DNA of 13,666 bases from Bordetella parapertussis (GCA_945903445.1 CAMDNZ010000067.1:1-13666); one strand, 5' to 3'; counted from the stretch's first letter, positions 1 to 6,890 are shown. Notes: generated by a model not told the origin, from the letters alone. Made by a program: numbers and translations.

Positions 1-1
1 G

Positions 2-694
2 CGCATTCAAACGGCCGAGAAAAAGAACCTGCTGATCGATTCGTATGTGAAATGGCGCATTTCGGATCCCCGCCGTTACTACGTGTCGTTTTTGGGTAAC
101 GAATCGGGCGCTCAGCAACGTCTGCAAGCGCTGATTCGTGACGCGCTGAACGCCGCGGTCAACGTCCGTACGGTTCAGCAAGTCGTGGCCACCGAGCGTG
201 ACAAGGTCATGGCGGAAATCGTCACCAACGTCGCGCGCCGTTCGGCTGAATTGGGCGTCGAGATCGTCGATGTCCGGTTGCGCCGAATCGAGTTTGCGCC
301 GGAGATTTCCGAATCGGTGTATCGCCGTATGGAAGCCGAGCGTTCGCGCGTGGCGAACGAACTACGTTCCTTGGGTGCCGCCGAAAGCGAGAAATTGCGC
401 GCTAACGCCGACCGCCAACGCGAAGAAATCGTTGCCCGTGCGTATGCCAGTGCCCAGGCCGTCATGGGCGATGGCGATGCCGAGGCCAGCCGCATCTACG
501 CCGAAGCCTACAACCGCGATCCCTCGTTCTTTACGTTCTACAAGAGTCTGGAGGCTTATCGCACTGCATTCTCCAAACCGAGCGATATCCTGGTGGTCGA
601 TCCCAGTTCTGACTTCTTCCAGTTTATGAAGTCGGTCAACGGCCGGGGTGCGATGGCAACGCCTGGTCAGTTGCCCAAGCCCACAGCGCAATAG
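2..694 (+). CDS. hflC: HflC protease modulator, C-terminal part (5' end outside window)
   Basis: The reading frame enters from the left edge and gives about 230 residues ending in TAG. It is the SPFH/prohibitin-domain protein HflC: early residues LLIDSYVKWRI, then the charged helical stretch with RRSAELGVEIVDVRLRR and YRRMEAERSRVANELRS, which forms the coiled coil of the family. Known role: HflC pairs with HflK in a periplasm-facing, membrane-anchored cage that surrounds the FtsH protease and modulates its access to membrane substrates. The N-terminal membrane anchor would lie upstream of this window. The C-terminal tail after about codon 200 is loosely conserved in the family and ends in a Pro/Gln-rich stretch. 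An internal ATG at 47 is not the start, because the family sequence is already running before it. A strong terminator follows at 735-775, so this is probably the end of an hfq-hflX-hflK-hflC type operon (inferred from known synteny). Confidence 0.95.
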   Translation, partial: RIQTAEKKNLLIDSYVKWRISDPRRYYVSFLGNESGAQQRLQALIRDALNAAVNVRTVQQVVATERDKVMAEIVTNVARRSAELGVEIVDVRLRRIEFAPEISESVYRRMEAERSRVANELRSLGAAESEKLRANADRQREEIVARAYASAQAVMGDGDAEASRIYAEAYNRDPSFFTFYKSLEAYRTAFSKPSDILVVDPSSDFFQFMKSVNGRGAMATPGQLPKPTAQ

Positions 695-734
695 ACGTGT
701 ACAATACTGCGTAAGCTTTAAAAGATATCCGCAG

Positions 735-775
735 CGGCTTCAAGCGGGCTTACGCCCCTTGAAGCCGTTTTTTTT
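735..775 (+). terminator. Intrinsic terminator after hflC
   Basis: Perfect 10-bp stem CGGCTTCAAG (735-744) with CTTGAAGCCG (758-767), continued after one unpaired C by GGGC (746-749) with GCCC (754-757) over a TTAC loop, followed by eight T (768-775). It separates hflC from hisZ, which suggests that hisZ has its own promoter or depends on read-through. A second T-run (781-787) lies just downstream. Confidence 0.9.
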
Positions 776-844
776 CGTCCTTTTTTTGTTGGTCTGACGC
801 GCATGTAGTGCGATGCGTCTCAGGCGATACGCAAGGTTTGTGCA

Positions 845-2008
845 ATGAGCATGGGCAATTGGTTGCTGCCCGAGAGTCTGGCCGATATTCTCCCGGCCGA
901 GGCCCGGCGCATCGAAGAGTTGCGGCGCGCGTTGCTCGATCTGTACCGTACGTACGGATTCGAGCTGGTCGCACCTCCGTTGGTCGAATATATCGATTCC
1001 TTGTTGTCGGGCACTGGCACCGACTCGAATCTGCGTACCTGCAAGCTGGTCGACCAGTTATCGGGGCGCACCCTGGGCGTACGTGCCGACATGACGCCCC
1101 AAGTCACTCGCATCGATGCTCATCTGCTCAATCGGGCGGGTGTGACGCGTCTGTGCTATTGCGGGCCGGTTTTGCACGCCCGTCCGGCCGATCTGGTCTC
1201 CAGCCGCGAGCTGTTGCAGATCGGTGCCGAGATTTACGGTCATGCGGGCTTCGAGGCCGATATCGAAATCATTCGTCTGCTGCTCGAAACCGTCGAGTTG
1301 GCGGGCGTGCGTTCGCCGCGCCTGGTGCTGTGTCATCCGGGTGTACTGGATGCCGTATTGCAGGGCGATCCGGCCGGCGCAGCCTTCGAAGAGCAGGTTG
1401 TCGGGCTGCTGCGCGAGAACAACGTGCCGGGCCTGAAGGAACTGACGGGACGCCCGGGGGGGTTGCGTGGCGATACCGTTTCGGCCTTGCTCCATCTGGC
1501 GAGTTGCTACGGTTCGCGTGGCGTGTTGGATCGCGCTCGTGCGACTTTGCCTGCAGTGCCCGGTGTGGCCGAAGCTTTGGACGTGCTGGCGAAGGTGCTG
1601 GATGTCTTGCCCGATGTCGATGTCGCGCTCGATTTGGCCGATGTGTCGGGCTATGCCTATCATTCGGGCGTGTCGTTCGCGCTTTATGCGGCGGGCTGGC
1701 ACGATGCCTTGCTGCGCGGCGGTCGATACGACGACGTCAGTCGCGCATTCGGTCGGGCTCGTCCGGCCACGGGTTTTAGCCTGGATCTGCGCAAGCTGGC
1801 CGCAGGGCTTGCGCCCGCCTGCGCAGGGCGTGCGGTGCGTGCACCGTGGGGCCAGGAGCCAGCGCTGCTGGCCGCTGTTCGGACGCTTAGGCGGGCGGGC
1901 GAAGTGGTTATCCAGACCCTGCCGGGTCATGTGACTGACCAGGAAGAATTCATCTGCGATCGTGAACTGGTGCTGAAAAACGGTGCCTGGATCGTCACGA
2001 CGCTTTGA
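845..2008 (+). CDS. hisZ: ATP phosphoribosyltransferase regulatory subunit HisZ
   Basis: 387 residues, the usual length for HisZ. This is a histidyl-tRNA synthetase paralogue that cannot charge tRNA; it assembles with the short form of HisG and is needed for activity and histidine feedback control of the first step of histidine synthesis (ATP + PRPP). Visible signatures: GVRADMTPQVTRIDAH (residues 78-93), the synthetase motif-2 region reading LCYCGPVLHARP (103-114), and the motif-3 region RGGRYDDV ... RPATGFSLDL (291-315). Start: ATG at 845 has AAGG at 833-836 with 8-nt spacing; ATG at 851 (giving MGNWLLPE, the usual family start) is 14 nt from it, so 845 is slightly preferred but both are possible. 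The partner hisG is not in the window; a short HisG elsewhere is expected. Location before purA is conserved in related betaproteobacteria (knowledge). Confidence 0.96.
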   Translation: MSMGNWLLPESLADILPAEARRIEELRRALLDLYRTYGFELVAPPLVEYIDSLLSGTGTDSNLRTCKLVDQLSGRTLGVRADMTPQVTRIDAHLLNRAGVTRLCYCGPVLHARPADLVSSRELLQIGAEIYGHAGFEADIEIIRLLLETVELAGVRSPRLVLCHPGVLDAVLQGDPAGAAFEEQVVGLLRENNVPGLKELTGRPGGLRGDTVSALLHLASCYGSRGVLDRARATLPAVPGVAEALDVLAKVLDVLPDVDVALDLADVSGYAYHSGVSFALYAAGWHDALLRGGRYDDVSRAFGRARPATGFSLDLRKLAAGLAPACAGRAVRAPWGQEPALLAAVRTLRRAGEVVIQTLPGHVTDQEEFICDRELVLKNGAWIVTTL

Positions 2009-2014
2009 CTCACC

Positions 2015-2070
2015 CCCGCCTGGTAACGGGCGGGCCTTGGGGAAATCGTTGTTTCCCGGGACAACTCAAG
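2015..2070 (+). promoter_or_regulatory. Two hairpins in the hisZ-purA intergenic leader
   Basis: In the 74 nt between hisZ and purA there are two inverted repeats: CCCGCC (2015-2020) with GGCGGG (2029-2034), and GGGAAA (2040-2045) with TTTCCC (2052-2057), the second enclosed by CTTG (2036-2039) and CAAG (2067-2070). Neither has a T-run after it, so these are not intrinsic terminators. They could shape purA translation or mRNA processing; function is inferred only. Confidence 0.4.
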
Positions 2071-2082
2071 ACTGTTTCGCAC

Positions 2083-3378
2083 ATGAGCAAAAACATCGTT
2101 GTGATCGGCACCCAATGGGGTGACGAAGGCAAGGGCAAGATCGTCGACTGGCTCGCCGAGTCGGTACAGGGCGTCGTGCGCTTCCAGGGCGGCCATAATG
2201 CCGGCCACACCTTGTGGATCAATGGCCAGAAAACCATTCTGCGCCTGATTCCCTCGGGCATCATGCACCCTGGCGTGACCTGCTATATCGGCAACGGCGT
2301 CGTGCTGTCGCCGGAGGCTTTGGCCAAAGAGATCGCCGAACTCGAGGCCGCTGGCCTGGATGTTCGTTCGCGCTTGCAAATCTCCGAGATCTGCCCACTG
2401 ATTCTGCCCTATCACGTGGCCATCGATCAGGCCCGCGAGAAAAAGAGCGGCGAGGCCAAGATCGGCACCACCGGTCGCGGTATCGGGCCGGCTTACGAAG
2501 ACAAAGTCGGCCGTCGCGCACTGCGCGTGCAGGATTTATTCGACAAAGAAATCTTCCGCGCCAAACTGGAAGAAGCACTGAATTATCACAACTTCGTGTT
2601 GACCCAGTATTTGGGTGCCGAGGCCGTGTCTGCAGAATCGGTGATGGCACACGTCGACGCGTGGGCCGAATTCCTCAAGCCCATGGTGCGCGACGTGGCC
2701 ACCAACCTGTTCGAAGCCCAACAACGCGGCGATCGCCTGTTGTTCGAAGGCGCGCAGGGCGCATTGCTGGACGTCGATCACGGTACTTATCCGTTCGTCA
2801 CCAGCAGCAACTGCCTGGCGGGCAATGCCTCGGCCGGTTCGGGCGTTGGCCCGCAAGCGCTGCAATATGTCTTGGGCATCACCAAGGCGTACACCACGCG
2901 TGTCGGTTCGGGTCCGTTCCCCACCGAGCTGATGGACGAGATCGGCACTCGTCTGGCTACCATCGGCAAGGAATTCGGCTCGGTGACGGGTCGTCCGCGG
3001 CGCTGCGGCTGGTTCGACGCTGCAGCACTTAAGCGCTCGGTTCGCATGAACGGTATTACCGGTCTGTGCATTACTAAGCTGGACGTCTTGGACGGTCTGG
3101 AAACCATTCGCTTGGGTGTGGGCTACGACGTTGACGGTGAATTCCGCGACGTGCTGCCGAGCGGCGCGCATGCCGTCACAAAGGCTGAAGCCAGGTTCGA
3201 AGAACTGCCGGGATGGTCGGACTCGACCGTCGGCATCACCGAATTCGACAAGCTGCCGAAGAATGCACAGCGTTATCTAGAGCGTTTGGCCGAAGTGTGC
3301 GGCGTGCCCATCGCTTTGGTATCGACCGGCCCTGATCGTAACGAAACTATCGTGTTGAGCAATCCGCTGCAAGCCTGA
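2083..3378 (+). CDS. purA: Adenylosuccinate synthetase
   Basis: 431 residues, standard length. Catalyses IMP + aspartate + GTP to adenylosuccinate, the committed step toward AMP, in the cytoplasm. Visible motifs: the phosphate-binding loop GTQWGDEGKGK (residues 9-19) with the catalytic Asp13, NAGHT (39-43) with the catalytic His41, GTTGRGIGPAYEDK (128-141), SSN (241-243), the GTP-side segment VTGRPRRCGWFD (301-312), and KLDVLDGL (332-339). The start at ATG 2083 begins exactly with MSKNIVVIGTQWG as in the family; the open frame reaches back to a TTG at 2005 but that extension (MTHPRLVTGG...) has no family support. Shine-Dalgarno is weak (AAG at 2068-2070, 12 nt away). Follows hisZ by 74 nt with no terminator between, so they probably share a transcript. 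A terminator hairpin begins 19 nt after the stop. Confidence 0.98.
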   Translation: MSKNIVVIGTQWGDEGKGKIVDWLAESVQGVVRFQGGHNAGHTLWINGQKTILRLIPSGIMHPGVTCYIGNGVVLSPEALAKEIAELEAAGLDVRSRLQISEICPLILPYHVAIDQAREKKSGEAKIGTTGRGIGPAYEDKVGRRALRVQDLFDKEIFRAKLEEALNYHNFVLTQYLGAEAVSAESVMAHVDAWAEFLKPMVRDVATNLFEAQQRGDRLLFEGAQGALLDVDHGTYPFVTSSNCLAGNASAGSGVGPQALQYVLGITKAYTTRVGSGPFPTELMDEIGTRLATIGKEFGSVTGRPRRCGWFDAAALKRSVRMNGITGLCITKLDVLDGLETIRLGVGYDVDGEFRDVLPSGAHAVTKAEARFEELPGWSDSTVGITEFDKLPKNAQRYLERLAEVCGVPIALVSTGPDRNETIVLSNPLQA

Positions 3379-3397
3379 GTGCGCTAGCGGTATGATG

Positions 3398-3432
3398 CTG
3401 GCCATTGCTTCGAAGCAGTGGCCAGTTTTTTT
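3398..3432 (+). terminator. Intrinsic terminator or attenuator between purA and the phosphoribosyltransferase gene
   Basis: Thirteen pairs, one of them G-U: arm 3398-3410 (CTGGCCATTGCTT) with arm 3413-3425 (AAGCAGTGGCCAG), then seven T (3426-3432). The T-run ends next to an ATG at 3433 and only 2 nt before the GGAG ribosome binding site (3435-3438) of the next gene. The downstream gene therefore either needs read-through or antitermination, or receives a transcript starting inside this element. Confidence 0.85.
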
Positions 3433-3444
3433 ATGGAGCCATCA

Positions 3445-3987
3445 ATGAATCTGCCTCCCAACAGCGACAGCGACCTATGGGTTTCTTGGGATGAATATCA
3501 CCGTTTGATCGAACGCCTGGGCCAGACGGTGTATCAGTCCGAATGGAAATTCGACCTTATTCTGTGTCTGGCACGGGGTGGCGTGCGCGTGGGCGATGTG
3601 CTGTCTCGTATTTTCGATGTGCCCCTGGGAATTTTGGCCACCAGCAGCTATCGCGAGGCGGCGGGCACTCAGCAAGGCGAGCTGGATATCGCTCAGTTCA
3701 TTACCATTACCCGTGGCAGCCCGGCGGGCAGGGTGTTGTTGGTGGACGACATGGTCGATACGGGCCTGACCTTTAATAAGGTGGTCGATCATTTGCGGCA
3801 GCAGTTTCCCGAAATTACCGAGCTGCGCACTGGCGTGCTGTGGTGGAAGGGGCATGCCAAAGCGACGCCCAATTACTACGTCGATAAGCTGCCTACCAAT
3901 CCGTGGGTGCATCAGCCGTTTGAAGAATATGACAGTCTGCGGCCCCATCAGTTGGACGCGTGGATCAGAAAGGGTTCCAGATCTTAA
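3445..3987 (+). CDS. Phosphoribosyltransferase, COG2236 hypoxanthine/xanthine PRTase-like
   Basis: 180 residues. Type I PRTase fold: a beta-strand and loop LILCLARGGVRVGD (38-51) near the N-terminus and the PRPP-binding signature VLLVDDMVDTGLTF (97-110) with the paired acidic residues Asp101-Asp102. The C-terminal part is Trp/Pro-rich (VLWWKGHAK, TNPWVHQPFEEYD), typical of the small COG2236 group often labelled hypoxanthine or xanthine-guanine phosphoribosyltransferase; the exact base is not readable from sequence. A purine salvage role fits the position after purA (inference). Start ATG 3445 is chosen because GGAG at 3435-3438 is 6 nt upstream; in-frame ATG 3433 overlaps the terminator T-run and has no binding site. 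No T-run terminator was seen directly after the stop; the next promoter candidate begins 24 nt downstream. Confidence 0.88.
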   Translation: MNLPPNSDSDLWVSWDEYHRLIERLGQTVYQSEWKFDLILCLARGGVRVGDVLSRIFDVPLGILATSSYREAAGTQQGELDIAQFITITRGSPAGRVLLVDDMVDTGLTFNKVVDHLRQQFPEITELRTGVLWWKGHAKATPNYYVDKLPTNPWVHQPFEEYDSLRPHQLDAWIRKGSRS

Positions 3988-4010
3988 GCATTTCATGCTA
4001 GAATTCTGGG

Positions 4011-4040
4011 TTGACGCTTGAAGAACTACATTTTTTTAAT
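4011..4040 (+). promoter_or_regulatory. Sigma-70 promoter candidate for rpsU-dnaG-rpoD
   Basis: TTGACG (4011-4016), 18-nt spacer, TTTAAT (4035-4040); each hexamer matches the consensus at 5 of 6 positions. Transcription would start near 4047 and leave a leader of about 200 nt before rpsU, holding the tandem repeats and hairpins listed separately. Confidence 0.6.
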
Positions 4041-4080
4041 ACTGTGGTCGTGATTTGAGCGTATGAAGTAGTTATGCAAT

Positions 4081-4119
4081 AGATTGAGCAACAAGATTTA
4101 GAAACGAGATTTAGAAACA
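4081..4119 (+). repeat. Three tandem 13-nt repeats in the rpsU leader
   Basis: Head-to-tail units AGATTGAGCAACA (4081-4093), AGATTTAGAAACG (4094-4106) and AGATTTAGAAACA (4107-4119). The last two differ at one base, the first is diverged at three positions from the third. They lie between the promoter candidate and rpsU, outside any gene. The 13-nt period is not a helical repeat, which argues slightly for an RNA-level or replication-slippage origin rather than phased protein sites. Function unknown. Confidence 0.75.
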
Positions 4120-4121
4120 AG

Positions 4122-4163
4122 CCTCGGGGTAACTAAACGCGAGGGGATGATGTTAAACGTCCC
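4122..4163 (+). promoter_or_regulatory. Paired hairpins in the rpsU leader
   Basis: Hairpin one: CCTCG (4122-4126) with CGAGG (4140-4144). Hairpin two: GGGATG (4144-4149) with CGTCCC (4158-4163), one G-U pair, loop ATGTTAAA. They share one G (4144), so they abut or compete. The run follows immediately after the 13-nt repeats and ends 82 nt before the rpsU start. Possible ribosomal-protein autoregulatory leader; no known riboswitch family is recognised. Confidence 0.4.
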
Positions 4164-4244
4164 GGTCTTGCTGCCCTGGTAACCATAGTGTCATTTCACA
4201 GTCCAGCTGATGTTGGGCAAAAAACTCAAGGCCAATACACTTCC

Positions 4245-4457
4245 ATGCCTATCGTTCGCCTGAAAGAAAACGAGCCGTTTGAGGCCGCACTGCGTCGCTT
4301 CAAGCGCACCATCGAGAAAACCGGTTTGCTGACCGAACTGCGTTCGCGCGAGTTCTACGAGAAGCCCACCGCCGAGCGTAAGCGCAAGGGCGCCGCCGCG
4401 GTCAAGCGTCATTACAAACGTATTCGCAGTCAGCAACTGCCCCCGCGTCTGTACTAA
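4245..4457 (+). CDS. rpsU: 30S ribosomal protein S21 (bS21)
   Basis: 70 residues beginning MPIVRLKENEPFEAALRRFKR and ending QQLPPRLY, with the basic middle (PTAERKRKGAAAVKRHYKRI) of the family. bS21 binds the small subunit near the anti-Shine-Dalgarno end of 16S rRNA and helps initiation. Start chosen by family; an upstream in-frame start at 4188 adds 19 residues with no family support. The Shine-Dalgarno is poor: AAGG at 4228-4231 lies 13 nt from the ATG, notable for a ribosomal protein gene and compatible with S21-sensitive or leader-controlled initiation (inference). First gene of the rpsU-dnaG-rpoD macromolecular synthesis operon; a terminator starts 12 nt after its stop, giving S21 in excess of the genes behind it. 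Confidence 0.97.
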   Translation: MPIVRLKENEPFEAALRRFKRTIEKTGLLTELRSREFYEKPTAERKRKGAAAVKRHYKRIRSQQLPPRLY

Positions 4458-4468
4458 GCAGATGCAGA

Positions 4469-4495
4469 CGGGCTGCACTGTTGCAGCCCGTTTTT
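4469..4495 (+). terminator. Partial terminator between rpsU and dnaG
   Basis: Perfect 9-bp stem CGGGCTGCA (4469-4477) with TGCAGCCCG (4482-4490), loop CTGT, then TTTTTATTT. It corresponds in position to the known internal terminator of the E. coli rpsU-dnaG-rpoD operon, which lets only part of the transcripts continue. No promoter is evident in the 16 nt before dnaG, so dnaG relies on read-through. Confidence 0.92.
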
Positions 4496-4511
4496 ATTTG
4501 CGCACGCTCTA

Positions 4512-6794
4512 TTGATCCCGGACAGCTATATTCAGGATCTGCTCGCCCGCGTCGACATCGTCGAAGTGGTGGGCCGCTACGTTCAATTGCGCAAAGGAGG
4601 GGCCAACCTGCTAGGTCTGTGCCCTTTCCATAACGAAAAATCCCCGTCGTTCACGGTCAGCCCCACCAAACAGTTCTATCACTGCTTTGGTTGCGGCGAG
4701 CATGGCAGCGCCATTAGCTTTTTAATGAAGCACACCGGAGCCAGTTTCCCGGAGGCGGTGCGCTCGCTGTCGGGTACGATAGGCATGGTATTGCCCGAAC
4801 CCGAACGTAGCCCACGCCAACAGGCGCAGGCGGCGCAACGCAAATCGGAAGTGTCGCGGCATACGCAGGCACTGGATCGGGCTCAGTCGCTGTATCTCAA
4901 GCAACTGCGAACCAGCCCGCAAGCCATCGAGTATTTGAAGCAGCGTGGTCTGTCCGGCGAGATCGCCAAACGCTTTGGCTTAGGCTGGAGTGGTCGCGAT
5001 CGACAAGCCTTGTCGGCCGTGTTCGATGATTACAACGATCCGGTGCTGGTCGAGTCGGGTCTGGTGATCGAGGCCGACGACGGGCGGCGTTACGACCGGT
5101 TTCGCGAACGGGTGATGTTTCCTATCCATAATGCGCGTGGCGCCCTGATCGGGTTCGGTGGACGCATTATCGGCAAGGGTGAGCCCAAGTACCTGAACTC
5201 GCCTGAAACACCCGTGTTCTCCAAAGGCCACGAACTGTATGGCTTGTGGGAGGGCCGTCAAGCCATCCGCAAAGAAGGCCAGGTGATCGTGGTCGAAGGG
5301 TACATGGACGTGGTGGGTCTGGCCCAGCTCGGTCTGGGCAATGCCGTGGCGACCTTGGGTACGTCTACGACGCCGGATCACATCGTCAAGTTGCTGCGCG
5401 CCAGCGACAAGGTGATTTTCAGTTTCGATGGCGACAAGGCCGGACGCAAAGCGGCATGGCGTGCGTTGTTGGCGTGTTTGCCTGCTTTGCGCGATGACAT
5501 CGCCATTCGTTTCCTGTTCTTGCCTGCCGAGCACGACCCCGATTCCTATATACGTGCTTTTGGTGAGGCCGCGTTTCGAGCAGGCCTGGCAGAAGCCGAT
5601 GCCTTGTCGCGGTTTTTGTTGGATGAGCTGGCGAGTCGCCACAACTTGAACGAAGCCGAAGGGCGGGCCAGTTGCTTGCACGAGGCCAAGCCTTTAATTG
5701 CCATGATTCCAGAGTGTGCGCTGCGCTTGCAGATCGAGCGGGAGTTGGCGAAGTTAGTGCATCTCACGCCGGAAGAGCTCACCCGTATTTTGGCGCAGGC
5801 GCAAGCCCAAGCGGCACAACGTGCGGCCGCTTTAGGGCATCTGCCGGGTAGTGCGCGCGGGGCGGCGGGGCAGGCGCTTGCCGATGTTTCGGGCGCGGGA
5901 GATGGGGGGCATCGCGTCGATGCTGCGGGTGCAGATCGGGTATCGGGCCATGTGATGACCGATGCCGAGCGCTTCGATGCGATTGCCGACGGTACGTGGG
6001 ATGGCAGCGAATTTTCGGGTAACTGGGAGCCTCTGAGCCAGAGTGATCCTGGGGGGGCCTCGCACGGCGATTCGTTTGGCACCGGTGGTGGTTACGGCGA
6101 GTGGGGGAGCAGCCCAGACTCAGGGTCTGGGAGCGCCCAGGGACATGGGCAGGACACTGGCCCCGGCGCATGGCAAGGCGGCGGCTCGGAAGGCTGGTCG
6201 GGCAGTGGCTCGGGGGCCTGGCAAGGCGGTGGAAGATGGCAGGGCGGTGGTCCGGGTGGCTTTCGCCGTTCGGTGACCGGTAAAACGCCTTGGAAAAGTG
6301 GTCAGGGCAAGGGTAAATGGCGCGATGACAAGCTGCAGGGCGCAATCGAGCCTCGGCGGCCGGTTCCGACCTTGGCTCGCCGATTATTGCGTTTGTTGCT
6401 GGCTCACCCCGAATTGGTCGACAGCATGGGCGATCAACAGCTTGAAGTCATCGACAAAGGCCCCCATCTAAATATGGTCAGGGATTTGATCGTGCTTGCA
6501 CAGGTGACGGGTGCGCGCCATATCGGTGCCTTGCTGGAAGCGGCAGAACCCGATTCGGATCTTCATTTGTTATTGCGTTCGACTCGCGCCGATGTGATCG
6601 GTGAAGAAGAGTTGCCCGATCCGCAGGCTGAGTGGGATGATGCGCTGCGACGGATCGAATTCGATACGCTGACCGCTGAAATGCAGGCGCTGGCGGCCGC
6701 GGGATTGACCGATGAGGCCGCTCGCGCTCGCTACCAAGCGCTCTGGCAGCGCAAGGCGACGTTGCAACGTGCGGGCATTCGTGATTTACGGTAA
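4512..6794 (+). CDS. dnaG: DNA primase DnaG with a long Gly/Ser/Trp linker
   Basis: 760 residues, longer than the roughly 580-680 common in the family. Makes RNA primers at the replication fork with the DnaB helicase. Domains: zinc-binding domain with Cys37, His40, Cys58 and Cys61 (CPFH ... CFGC); RNA polymerase core including FPIHNARGALIGFGGR (203-218) and GEPKYLNSPETPVFSK (223-238); Toprim with EGYMDV (262-267, Glu262) and FDGDKAGRKA (305-314, Asp306 and Asp308); C-terminal helicase-binding domain from about 615. Between core and C-terminal domain, residues about 443-612 form a low-complexity linker, densest at 497-605, with GAWQGGG twice and RWQGGG once and nine Trp. Start is TTG at 4512: MIPDSYIQDLLARVDIVEVV matches the family N-terminus and no ATG or Shine-Dalgarno is available. 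Weak initiation fits the low primase levels known in E. coli. No terminator follows before rpoD. Confidence 0.97.
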   Translation: MIPDSYIQDLLARVDIVEVVGRYVQLRKGGANLLGLCPFHNEKSPSFTVSPTKQFYHCFGCGEHGSAISFLMKHTGASFPEAVRSLSGTIGMVLPEPERSPRQQAQAAQRKSEVSRHTQALDRAQSLYLKQLRTSPQAIEYLKQRGLSGEIAKRFGLGWSGRDRQALSAVFDDYNDPVLVESGLVIEADDGRRYDRFRERVMFPIHNARGALIGFGGRIIGKGEPKYLNSPETPVFSKGHELYGLWEGRQAIRKEGQVIVVEGYMDVVGLAQLGLGNAVATLGTSTTPDHIVKLLRASDKVIFSFDGDKAGRKAAWRALLACLPALRDDIAIRFLFLPAEHDPDSYIRAFGEAAFRAGLAEADALSRFLLDELASRHNLNEAEGRASCLHEAKPLIAMIPECALRLQIERELAKLVHLTPEELTRILAQAQAQAAQRAAALGHLPGSARGAAGQALADVSGAGDGGHRVDAAGADRVSGHVMTDAERFDAIADGTWDGSEFSGNWEPLSQSDPGGASHGDSFGTGGGYGEWGSSPDSGSGSAQGHGQDTGPGAWQGGGSEGWSGSGSGAWQGGGRWQGGGPGGFRRSVTGKTPWKSGQGKGKWRDDKLQGAIEPRRPVPTLARRLLRLLLAHPELVDSMGDQQLEVIDKGPHLNMVRDLIVLAQVTGARHIGALLEAAEPDSDLHLLLRSTRADVIGEEELPDPQAEWDDALRRIEFDTLTAEMQALAAAGLTDEAARARYQALWQRKATLQRAGIRDLR

Positions 6795-6861
6795 AATTTA
6801 AGGTTTTTCAGCCATAACTCTTTTACCCGAGGTTTGAAAAAACAGGTTAAAAAAAATCGGG

Positions 6862-6890
6862 TTGAAAAATCGAGTATCGGCAGGTGTAAG
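6862..6890 (+). promoter_or_regulatory. Weak promoter candidate for rpoD
   Basis: TTGAAA (6862-6867), 17-nt spacer, TGTAAG (6885-6890): 5 of 6 and 4 of 6 consensus matches. The A-rich stretch 6837-6861 directly upstream resembles an UP element. It would give an rpoD transcript independent of dnaG with a leader near 300 nt. Confidence 0.35.

Noticed and set aside
700..705. TACAAT as a -10 element for hisZ
   Set aside because: No -35 at 16-18 nt upstream, and the strong terminator at 735-775 would stop the transcript before hisZ.
1058..1930. A 290-codon minus-strand frame opposite hisZ
   Set aside because: Shadow of hisZ; low-complexity, Arg/Gln-rich translation with no recognisable fold.
2005..2082. 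N-terminal extension of PurA from TTG 2005
   Set aside because: PurA proteins begin at the MSKNIVVIG position; the extension would overlap the hisZ stop and the leader hairpins.
3988..4187. tRNA or other structured RNA gene between the PRTase and rpsU genes
   Set aside because: No T-arm GGTTCRA box, no acceptor pairing and no CCA end were found.
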